Below are positions 1 to 6,446 of a stretch of 8,507 nucleotides of DNA, one piece after another. The stretch's first letter is position 1, and every line of letters begins with the position of its first letter. Where the stretch lies: NCBI GenBank assembly GCA_016868875.1, contig VGFN01000049.1, forward strand, positions 1-8,507, given 5' to 3'. This DNA comes from Bacteroidota bacterium. Lineage in GTDB: Bacteria > Bacteroidota > Bacteroidia > UBA7662. The notes below the pieces were generated by a model that saw only the letters and a list, made by a program, of their open reading frames with translations, was not told where the DNA came from and made no database searches. The position numbers were made by a program, and so were the translations under genes.

Positions 1-672
1 GGAATATGGGCGGATAACATTGCCGTTGCGGAGGGCTACTTGTGGTTTGATTATTGCGGGAAAGTTGTGATCAAGGATATACCGAGCATCCTGCCCGGCG
101 CACACAATATCGAAAATGCCTTGGCGGCGATCACCATTGCCTTGGAATGCGGGGTAAATCCGGAGTCCATAGCGCCGGCGATGGCCGATTTCCGTGGTAT
201 CAAACGGCGTTTTGAATATGTGGCCCGGGGTCGCAGGCGTTGGTTGATTGACGATTATGCTCATCATCCTCGGGAAATTGAGGCTTTAATCCGCGGTATT
301 CGTTTGATGCATCCCCAAAGCCGTGTTTTGGGTATTTTCCAACCTCATTTGTTCAGCAGGACCCGTGATTTTGCCGCTGAATTTGCATCCTCACTCAGTG
401 CGCTGGATCAATGCATCTTGCTCCCCATTTATCCCGCTAGAGAACTCCCCATTGCAGGGGTGAGCAGCGATCTTATTGCCAGCAACATGACCTGTCCGGC
501 GATCTGCATTGGCCACGATGAATTGCAGGATGGAACGTGGCTGGAAACGGTTTGGGCCAGCGAGGCCGATATTATGGTCACCGTTGGGGCAGGTGATTTG
601 GATCAATATTTACCCTTGCTCTCGGAGCGAGTGATGGCGGAATCCAATGTCAAGGAAAGCGATGAAAGGTAA
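1..672 (+). CDS. murC: UDP-N-acetylmuramate--L-alanine ligase (MurC), 3' part
   Basis: The reading frame is open from the first base, so the gene begins upstream; 223 C-terminal residues are visible. MurC is the cytoplasmic ATP-dependent ligase that adds L-alanine to UDP-MurNAc, the first step of peptidoglycan stem-peptide synthesis. Visible motifs, numbered from the first visible residue, are the Mur ligase GAHNIENALAA block (about 33-43, with the His-Asn pair of the ATP/metal site), FRGIKRRFE (64-72) at the middle/C-terminal domain junction, DDYAHHPREI (84-93), FQPHLFSRTRDF (113-124) and IYPARELPI (143-151). The DDYAHHP, FQPHLFSRT and IYPARE motifs are typical of MurC and argue against MurD, MurE or MurF. 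The complete C-terminal ligase domain is present, with only part of the central domain. The end overlaps ftsQ, as expected in a dcw cluster, which suggests translational coupling. The fold and order are intact, with no frameshift. Confidence 0.97.
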   Translation, partial: GIWADNIAVAEGYLWFDYCGKVVIKDIPSILPGAHNIENALAAITIALECGVNPESIAPAMADFRGIKRRFEYVARGRRRWLIDDYAHHPREIEALIRGIRLMHPQSRVLGIFQPHLFSRTRDFAAEFASSLSALDQCILLPIYPARELPIAGVSSDLIASNMTCPAICIGHDELQDGTWLETVWASEADIMVTVGAGDLDQYLPLLSERVMAESNVKESDER

Positions 673-1438
673 TCTTGCCCATTGGATAAACCAGCCCAGA
701 ATCAGCAAGGTGCTGAAGGTGTTGAGGGCTCTTGTTGCGGTGGCCTTGTGCATGACGGCATGGGGTTTCGCTCAACACAATCTGGATCATGCCCGCATCA
801 AGGAGGTGCGCATATTTTGGCAAGACCAACACGGTCTCCATATGCTCAATGATCAAGATGTCCTCGCTTTCTTGGGCCCATTGCAGGGCAAGCTCATGAC
901 CGATATTGATCAAAAAGAAAGGTCCCTCAGGAAATTGCCTTACTTATCCGAGGCAGAGCTTTGTTACGATACCGATCATGCGTTGATGGTCTTTTTGAAT
1001 CATAGAGAACCGGTATTGCGGGTATTGCCTGAGCGGACTTCCGGGTATTATCTTGCTACGGATGGGGTTGGTTTACCCTTGAAAGCGGATTTTGCGGCTC
1101 CTGTTCCTGTTTTGTTGGGTAAGATCCCGCTTCGTCCCACTTTGCCACAGCAATCCCGCAACAAAGGATTGACCTTGGCCTTGATGGTCATGGAATCGAT
1201 GAACAAAGACAGCCTTCTTGGACCGCTCATGACCCAGTATATTGTTACCGGTGCGGATTCTAATGCATTGATTTTAAAAACGCTAAGCGGACAAGAGATT
1301 TGGGTAGGGACCTCCATAGACCTCCCATCTAAGCTCCGAAATTTATCTTCTTTTTACAAGTTTGCTCCTGCAGACTCTGCGCCTGAGTCGTTTCGTTCCA
1401 TCAATTTAATTTTCAAAAATCAAATCGTATGCCGTTGA
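647..1438 (+). CDS. ftsQ: Cell division protein FtsQ (DivIB family)
   Basis: This is a single-pass inner-membrane divisome protein that in characterised bacteria links early and late division proteins through FtsB/FtsL. The 263-residue product has a short basic cytoplasmic N-terminus, one hydrophobic segment at about 26-42, a POTRA-like region at about 50-125 and a beta-rich periplasmic domain to the end. The tail (INLIFKNQIVC, about 252-262) resembles other Bacteroidota FtsQ proteins from memory. FtsQ sequences diverge widely, so the call rests on topology, length and position between murC and ftsA. The start is uncertain. ATG 647 overlaps murC by 26 bases, whereas in-frame ATG 662 overlaps by 11 bases and has an AGGA-like element at 653-656. 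The choice does not affect the membrane segment. The 3' end overlaps ftsA by 10 bases. Confidence 0.9.
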   Translation: MSRKAMKGNLAHWINQPRISKVLKVLRALVAVALCMTAWGFAQHNLDHARIKEVRIFWQDQHGLHMLNDQDVLAFLGPLQGKLMTDIDQKERSLRKLPYLSEAELCYDTDHALMVFLNHREPVLRVLPERTSGYYLATDGVGLPLKADFAAPVPVLLGKIPLRPTLPQQSRNKGLTLALMVMESMNKDSLLGPLMTQYIVTGADSNALILKTLSGQEIWVGTSIDLPSKLRNLSSFYKFAPADSAPESFRSINLIFKNQIVCR

Positions 1439-2826
1439 ATTTTCCCACTTTTCGAACTTCGTCCACCGTTCAGCCTGCCCCAGCTGAGAGCCCTGCTGCT
1501 CAGACACCCGAATTGCCCTTGGTGGTCGGATTGGATATAGGCACTACCAAAATTTGCGCTGTCGTAGCCAGGCGTAACGAAAACGGCAAGGTGGACATTC
1601 TGGGCATGGGTAAGGCTGTATCCCATGGCGTCAACCGTGGAACGGTGGCGAACATTGAATTGACGGTGAAGTCTATCACCGAAGCTGTTACCGAAGCCTC
1701 GGCCTCATCAGGCGTCGATATTGGAACCGTCAATGTGGGTATTGCGGGTCAGCATATTCGTAGCCATCAGCAAAGAAATATGTTGACCAGGCAAGACACT
1801 CAAACCGAAATATCACTTGAAGATGTGAATCGCTTGCGGAACGAAATTTTTCGGGTACCACAGCAGGCTGGTTACGAAATTATTAATGTCCTCGCACAAG
1901 ATTACATCGTGGACGGCGAGAAGGATATTACCAATCCTGTGGGCATGAGCGGTATTACCCTGGAAGGTATGTTTCATGTCATTACGGGATCTGTCGGGGC
2001 CATCATGAACATCAAGCGTTGCGTAGAGAAGGCCAATTTGGAAATTGAGGGTCTTACCTTGGAGCCTTTGGCCTCCGCACAGGCGGTGTTAGGAGAGGAT
2101 GAAAAAGAAGCCGGCGTGGTGCTGGTGGATATCGGAGGCGGTACCACAGACGTGGCTATTTTCCATCAGAACATCATTCGTCACACCGCGGTGATTCCCT
2201 TGGGCGGAAATGTCATTACCCATGACATTCAAGAAGGTTGTTCTGTGCTTTTTGATCAGGCGGAAGCCTTGAAAACTCGTTTTGGTTCTGCCGTGGTGGC
2301 TAGCAACATGGCCAATGAGGTGGTTTCCATACCGGGTCTTCGAGGGAGGGAGCCTAGGGAGGTTTCTGTGCATACCCTGGCCAGTATTATCTCGGCCCGC
2401 GTCAAAGAAATTATTCAGCATGTTCATTTTGAAATTCGTAACTCAGGTTATGAAAAGCGGTTGAGCGCTGGAATCGTCCTTACCGGGGGCGGTGCACAAC
2501 TTCCTAACATCAAGCTTCTTTTCTCGGTGCTTACCGGCCTGGAGGCTCGCATCGGTGATTCCAGAGAGCATTTATGCAACGCTTCGGAGGAAATGAAATC
2601 CCCGATTTATGCAACTGTGGCGGGTCTGGTTTTGACTTCTTTGGCTGATTTGGATTACCGTGAAAAGACTCGTGTACAAGCCGATGAAGACATAGAGGCA
2701 ACGACGCCTCAACAACCTGCATCCTCTCCAGGCCAAGAGGTCCCCAAAGGTCTTTTGAACAGGTTGCTTACAGGCTTAGGCGGCATCCTCTCGGACCCTG
2801 ATTTGAATCAAAATTCTCGTCGATAA
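1429..2826 (+). CDS. ftsA: Cell division protein FtsA, actin-like FtsZ membrane anchor
   Basis: FtsA is an actin-family ATPase that tethers FtsZ filaments to the inner membrane and recruits later divisome proteins. The 465-residue product shows the phosphate-1 loop VGLDIGTTKICAVV at 33-46, an FtsA-specific 1C/SHS2-type region at about 110-195, the phosphate-2 motif VLVDIGGGTTDVAIF at 231-245 and the adenosine motif IVLTGGGAQLPNI at 349-361. Near the C-terminus, GLLNRLLTGLGGIL (441-454) can form an amphipathic helix, the usual membrane-targeting element, followed by a short polar tail. About 30 Pro/Ala/Ser-rich residues precede the first strand of the fold, longer than the few residues usually found there. 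No other ATG occurs before residue 60, so the extension stands unless a non-ATG start is used. The start overlaps the end of ftsQ by 10 bases, implying coupled translation, and ftsZ follows downstream. Confidence 0.97.
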   Translation: MPLNFPTFRTSSTVQPAPAESPAAQTPELPLVVGLDIGTTKICAVVARRNENGKVDILGMGKAVSHGVNRGTVANIELTVKSITEAVTEASASSGVDIGTVNVGIAGQHIRSHQQRNMLTRQDTQTEISLEDVNRLRNEIFRVPQQAGYEIINVLAQDYIVDGEKDITNPVGMSGITLEGMFHVITGSVGAIMNIKRCVEKANLEIEGLTLEPLASAQAVLGEDEKEAGVVLVDIGGGTTDVAIFHQNIIRHTAVIPLGGNVITHDIQEGCSVLFDQAEALKTRFGSAVVASNMANEVVSIPGLRGREPREVSVHTLASIISARVKEIIQHVHFEIRNSGYEKRLSAGIVLTGGGAQLPNIKLLFSVLTGLEARIGDSREHLCNASEEMKSPIYATVAGLVLTSLADLDYREKTRVQADEDIEATTPQQPASSPGQEVPKGLLNRLLTGLGGILSDPDLNQNSRR

Positions 2827-2913
2827 AAGTCCCATGCAGCAGTTTTCGTAATTCATCTACATTAGCCAATAAAATTAATAATTCACTTCAACCATAACAA
2901 TTAAATCTAACCT

Positions 2914-4767
2914 ATGAACGCAATGAGCAATTTTCAATTCAGCTTGGGTTCCAACCCCAACGCCATCATCAAGGTTATCGGTATCGGAGGTGCAGGAGGC
3001 AACGCGGTGAACCACATGTTTCAGAAAGGCATCAAGGATGTGGACTTTCTGGTTTGCAATACCGATTACCAAGCTTTGGAGCGCAATTTGGTCCGCAATC
3101 GTTTGCAACTGGGCCCCTTTTTGACGGAAGGGAGAGGGGCGGGTAATCAGCCCGAGATTGGCAGACAGGCTGCGGTGGAAACCATGGAAGATTTCAAGGA
3201 ATTGATTGGATCTGACACCAAAATGGTTTTTATTACGGCTGGTTTGGGGGGCGGAACGGGAACAGGAGCAGCTCCGGTATTGGCCGAAGCCTGCAGGGCC
3301 TTGGATATTTTGACCGTTGGGATTGTGACCTTGCCCTTCAGTTTTGAAGGCAAGAAGCGTTTGGAGCAGGCCGAAGATGGACTGAGGGAATTGCGTCAAT
3401 TCTGTGACACGACTTTGGTCATTAGCAACGATAAGGTGAGGGAATTGTTTGGGAATTTGGTCTTCAAAGAAGCCTTTGCCAAAGCTGATGACGTGTTAGC
3501 ATCAGCGGCCAAAGGGATTGCTGAGATCATCACGGTCGATGGGTATGTGAATGTCGATTTTGCAGATGTCAAGACAGTCCTTCATCGCAGTGGCAAAGCC
3601 GTCATGGGGAACGGTCAAGCTTCCGGTGAAAATCGCGCCATCGAAGCCGTTCGTATGGCCTTGTCGTCACCCCTCTTGAGTGAAAATGATATTTCCGGCG
3701 CTAGAAATATTTTGATCAACCTAAGCAGCGGTTTGGATGACCCTATTCGATTGGATGAAATTGGGGAAGTGAATGATTATGTGCAAACCGAGGCCGGTGC
3801 AGGAACCGATGTGATTTGGGGAAATTGCACGGACGAAACTTTGGGTGATGCCATGCGTGTAACCTTGATCGCCACAGGATTTGAGGGTCAGAACAATCGA
3901 AATTATGGTGCGGCCAAAGGTTCAACGGCTACAACTTCTGGTTCTCATGCAGATAATCCAAGTCCAGTGACGGTTCACCAGCTGGATGCTAAGGAGGCCA
4001 CAGTCGAGCAACCCATACCTTCGGAATTGGATCCCAAGGAGGCTTTGGAAGCAACCCGCAAAATGTTGGAGAAAGAATGGACATTCTCTGAACCTGTGGC
4101 TGCGTCACCTGTCTCTGCGTCACCTGTCTCCGCGGAACCTGCCGATCATTCTGAACAAGCATGGAAGGAGGATCAAGAAAATCTACCCTTGTTCACGGTG
4201 ATTGATGAAGGCCCATCTACCGATCTTCAATGCACGGTGGACGCTGAACCTTCCGAAATGAACTTGTTCACCACGGTTTGGACTTTGGAGGATCAGCCCT
4301 CATCGAAATCCGAAGATCAGGGATCTGCATTGGTTGAGCCTAAAGCCAAGGAAGATGGGTCTGTTGAGGCCGAAATCAATCCTTTCTTTGGTTACGATGG
4401 AACGGTGGAATGGGATTTGGCCGTGGATGAACCAACGCAGGCCTCGACGCCTACCCAAGCCCCTCCCCTTGTCGAGGACAAAGTCCAGGAGGTTTACGCG
4501 ACAGGACCCAACGAGGATGATGTGTTGACTCGTTCACGACAAAGGATACAGAATCTTCGCAAACTCAACAGCCTCATCAATGCGCCCGGCATGCCTTCGT
4601 TGGAGGAGTTGGAGAAAGTGCCGGCCTATGTTCGTGCCGGGTATCAGCCCGATATGGCGCCGGGGAGTGCTGAAATCCCTTTAAGCCGCACAAGCATTGG
4701 TACGGGTCAAGGGAATTCAGGGATTATTCAAACCGGAAATCGCTACCTTCATGACAACGTGGATTAA
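2914..4767 (+). CDS. ftsZ: Cell division GTPase FtsZ with long acidic linker
   Basis: FtsZ is the tubulin-like GTPase that polymerises into the cytokinetic ring and is anchored by FtsA. In the 617-residue product, the GTPase and activation domains span about 17-325. They contain the nucleotide loop GIGGAGGNAVNHM (23-35), the tubulin signature GGGTGTG (112-118) and the catalytic synergy loop NVDFADVKTVL (213-223). Residues about 326-535 form a low-complexity linker rich in Glu, Asp, Pro, Ser and Thr. Then come a basic helix (TRSRQRIQNLRKLNS, 539-553), a partner-binding type peptide LEELEKVPAYVRAGY (563-577) and the tail LHDNVD. The last two elements match my memory of Bacteroidota FtsZ, showing that the true C-terminus is intact. 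The protein is much longer than the roughly 380-residue proteobacterial enzymes because of the linker. In-frame ATG 2923 is an alternative start. No Shine-Dalgarno sequence is seen; the upstream DNA is A/T-rich. The gene lies 87 bases after ftsA. Confidence 0.98.
   Translation: MNAMSNFQFSLGSNPNAIIKVIGIGGAGGNAVNHMFQKGIKDVDFLVCNTDYQALERNLVRNRLQLGPFLTEGRGAGNQPEIGRQAAVETMEDFKELIGSDTKMVFITAGLGGGTGTGAAPVLAEACRALDILTVGIVTLPFSFEGKKRLEQAEDGLRELRQFCDTTLVISNDKVRELFGNLVFKEAFAKADDVLASAAKGIAEIITVDGYVNVDFADVKTVLHRSGKAVMGNGQASGENRAIEAVRMALSSPLLSENDISGARNILINLSSGLDDPIRLDEIGEVNDYVQTEAGAGTDVIWGNCTDETLGDAMRVTLIATGFEGQNNRNYGAAKGSTATTSGSHADNPSPVTVHQLDAKEATVEQPIPSELDPKEALEATRKMLEKEWTFSEPVAASPVSASPVSAEPADHSEQAWKEDQENLPLFTVIDEGPSTDLQCTVDAEPSEMNLFTTVWTLEDQPSSKSEDQGSALVEPKAKEDGSVEAEINPFFGYDGTVEWDLAVDEPTQASTPTQAPPLVEDKVQEVYATGPNEDDVLTRSRQRIQNLRKLNSLINAPGMPSLEELEKVPAYVRAGYQPDMAPGSAEIPLSRTSIGTGQGNSGIIQTGNRYLHDNVD
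4101..4130 (+). repeat. Perfect 15-bp tandem duplication in the ftsZ linker
   Basis: The unit tgcgtcacctgtctc occurs twice without spacing or mismatch (4101-4115 and 4116-4130). The length is a multiple of three, so the frame is kept and the protein gains a repeated ASPVS (residues 397-401 and 402-406) inside the disordered linker. Perfect identity at all 15 bases suggests a recent slippage duplication. Confidence 0.95.
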
Positions 4768-4784
4768 ATCAACGTGGATTAAAT
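4755..4784 (+). repeat. Perfect 15-bp tandem duplication across the ftsZ stop codon
   Basis: The unit caacgtggattaaat occurs twice in direct succession (4755-4769 and 4770-4784). The first copy encodes the terminal Asn-Val-Asp and the TAA stop of FtsZ. The second copy lies just downstream and, in the same frame, again reads Asn-Val-Asp-stop. The duplication therefore leaves the protein unchanged and places a second in-frame TAA 15 bases after the first. Confidence 0.95.
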
Positions 4785-4865
4785 CACGGTAGATCTCCAA
4801 ACAACAAGCCAGATAGAATAGTTAGATCAAAGCAATCTTCAAAGTCTAGACCCTGAATCTCACCT
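4768..4865. other. Intergenic gap between ftsZ and pntAA
   Basis: This 98-base A/T-leaning stretch separates the division genes from the transhydrogenase genes. Beyond the second copy of the 15-bp duplication I see no open frame of note, no GC-rich hairpin followed by a T-run, and no good match to the Bacteroidota promoter pattern TTTG...TAnnTTTG. A promoter for pntAA may still lie here, because the functions on either side differ. Confidence 0.6.
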
Positions 4866-6029
4866 ATGTTTATCGGAATCCTTCAAGAAAACTCTCCAGA
4901 ACAAAGAGTGGCCGCCGGACCGGACCTCGTCCAAGCATGGTTGTCCAAGGGTCATACGGTATGGGTTGAATCAGGTGCCGGTGCCTTGGCCGCCTATGCC
5001 GACAAAGAGTACCTTGCTGCTGGTGCTCAAATGGGTTCTCGCGACGCTTTGCCGACAGAAGTTCAGGCCCTGGTCACGGTTCGTTGCCCCGATGCCAGCA
5101 GGCTATCCTCTTCGGGCAAAGCTTGGGCCGAAGCTTGGTTGAACACGGCGCGGGACCAAGGCAGTTATGGAGAAACGAGATGGTTGATTGGAACCTTGGC
5201 CCCGGACCGTAATGCGGATACCTTGAAGCAGTGGGCTTCCTTCGGTTTGAACATTTTGACCCTGGATGCCTTGCCCAGAATAACCCGCGCGCAGAGCATG
5301 GATGTTCTTTCCAGCCAAGCCTCCATTGGGGGATATCAGGCAGTCCTTGAAGCCGCTACTTTGCTTCCGCGTTGTTTCCCCATGATGATGACCGCAGCGG
5401 GCACCATTGCCCCGGCCAGGGTCTTGGTGATTGGCGCAGGGGTTGCGGGTTTGCAAGCCATAGCCACCGCCAAACGATTGGGTGCGGTGGTGATGGCTTT
5501 TGACACCAGGCCTTCGGTCAAAGAGCAGGTGGAGAGCCTAGGGGGGCGTTATGTGGAGGTGGAAGGCGCCGTCGAGGACCTCAAGGCTGGAGGTTACGCC
5601 GTTGAACAAAGCGAAGAATACCATCAGCGTCAGCAATTGATGTTGGAACAAGAATTGCTCAAGGCCGATGTGGTCATCACCACCGCCCAGATCCCGGGGC
5701 GCAAAGCTCCTGTTCTCTTGCCCTCATCCCTCTTGGAACGTATGAAGGAAGGCTCAGTTGTTATCGACCTGGCCGCTGCATCTGGCGGAAATTGCGAAGG
5801 CACGGTAGACGGTGAAAACCTTCAATTGGGTCGTGCCTTGGTTTGCGGCCGCTCCGCACCCGCCTCTGCCAAAGCCCAGGATGCCAGCCGTATGTATTCT
5901 CGCAATTTACTGGCTTTCACGACCTTGCTGGAATCCTCGGAGTCATCTGCCTTGTGGGGGTTGGGCAATGACGAAATCGTTCGTGCCTGTTGTTTAGCCG
6001 AAGCAGGGGTTTGGAAAAATTCCAATTGA
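4866..6029 (+). CDS. pntAA: NAD(P) transhydrogenase alpha subunit part 1 (PntAA), NAD(H)-binding domain I
   Basis: This is the soluble NAD(H)-binding component of the proton-translocating transhydrogenase, which passes hydride from NADH to NADP+ bound on PntB. The 387-residue product has the alanine-dehydrogenase/PNT fold. The N-terminal half starts MFIGILQENSPEQRVAAGPD and carries TRAQSMDVLSSQASIGGYQA (140-159). The Rossmann half has VLVIGAGVAGLQA (186-198), the acidic NAD-ribose motif AFDTRPSVKEQ (211-221) and ITTAQIPGRKAPVLL (271-285). The chain stops at the end of domain I with no membrane segment, so alpha is split into two genes, as in Rhodospirillum and Thermus rather than fused as in E. 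coli. An alanine dehydrogenase is excluded by the DVLSSQA motif and by the pntAB and pntB neighbours. The start ATG has no Shine-Dalgarno sequence, and the next gene starts 94 bases downstream. Confidence 0.96.
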   Translation: MFIGILQENSPEQRVAAGPDLVQAWLSKGHTVWVESGAGALAAYADKEYLAAGAQMGSRDALPTEVQALVTVRCPDASRLSSSGKAWAEAWLNTARDQGSYGETRWLIGTLAPDRNADTLKQWASFGLNILTLDALPRITRAQSMDVLSSQASIGGYQAVLEAATLLPRCFPMMMTAAGTIAPARVLVIGAGVAGLQAIATAKRLGAVVMAFDTRPSVKEQVESLGGRYVEVEGAVEDLKAGGYAVEQSEEYHQRQQLMLEQELLKADVVITTAQIPGRKAPVLLPSSLLERMKEGSVVIDLAAASGGNCEGTVDGENLQLGRALVCGRSAPASAKAQDASRMYSRNLLAFTTLLESSESSALWGLGNDEIVRACCLAEAGVWKNSN

Positions 6030-6038
6030 CTATGGCCG

Positions 6039-6067
6039 TTTGGTTTCCTCAAGGGTCCATACCTTCG
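6039..6067 (+). promoter_or_regulatory. Possible Bacteroidota-type promoter upstream of pntAB
   Basis: The 94-base gap between pntAA and pntAB holds TTTG at 6039-6042, 17 bases and then TACCTTCG at 6060-6067. This resembles the Bacteroidota primary sigma pattern (TTTG near -33 and TAnnTTTG near -7), with one mismatch in the second box. The second box ends 56 bases before the pntAB start codon. Such a pattern arises often by chance, so this is only a candidate for separate transcription of pntAB-pntB. Confidence 0.25.
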
Positions 6068-6123
6068 AACATGGGCTACTCCTTCCACATTAGCCTTTTT
6101 ACCAACCTTTAATATAAGAAATT

Positions 6124-6444
6124 ATGGAATTCAGTGTTCAAGAAATTCCCGCATTGATTGAAAGTGTTTTGCCTGAATTGTATTTGTTGATCTTGGCGGT
6201 GTTTTTGGGCATTGAGGTCATTGGACGAGTCCCCCAGGTGCTTCACACTCCCTTGATGTCGGGCTCGAATGCCTTGTCTGGCGTCGTGGTGATTGGCTCC
6301 ATCTTGATGGTGGGCAGGGCCGAAGACGCGCATTGGTCTGTTTTGGTTTTGGCTTCTTTGTCTTTGGTGCTGGCCACGGTTAATGTGGTTGGCGGATTTG
6401 CAGTGACCGCTCGTATGCTCAATATGTTCCGCAAAAAGAAATAA
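6124..6444 (+). CDS. pntAB: NAD(P) transhydrogenase alpha subunit part 2 (PntAB), membrane domain II
   Basis: This small integral membrane subunit forms part of the proton channel of the transhydrogenase together with the membrane half of PntB. The 106-residue product has three hydrophobic segments at about 17-33, 49-66 and 71-94. It carries the family landmarks RVPQVLHTPLMSGSNALSG (35-53) and NVVGGFAVTARMLNMFRKK (87-105), the latter giving a basic cytoplasmic end. The length fits the split-alpha form of the enzyme. At the position that I align with the functionally important His42 of the Thermus subunit, this protein has Ser52. The remaining histidines are His41 in the conserved HTPLMS and His70 at the edge of the last helix. 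The stop codon lies two bases before the pntB start, so the two genes are almost certainly cotranscribed and translationally coupled. Confidence 0.96.
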   Translation: MEFSVQEIPALIESVLPELYLLILAVFLGIEVIGRVPQVLHTPLMSGSNALSGVVVIGSILMVGRAEDAHWSVLVLASLSLVLATVNVVGGFAVTARMLNMFRKKK

Positions 6445-6446
6445 TA

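Noticed and set aside
2827..2913. Promoter for ftsZ (TACATTAG at 2858-2865)
   Set aside because: The box has one mismatch to TAnnTTTG, and no TTTG lies at a suitable distance upstream, so it is not better than chance in this A/T-rich gap.
2875..3399. Open frame of 174 codons on the - strand opposite the start of ftsZ
   Set aside because: It lies opposite the conserved FtsZ GTPase core and has no family features, so it is explained by codon bias in ftsZ.
4866..6029. Alternative reading of pntAA as an alanine dehydrogenase
   Set aside because: The folds are related, but the DVLSSQASIGGYQA block and the adjacent pntAB and pntB genes identify a transhydrogenase subunit.
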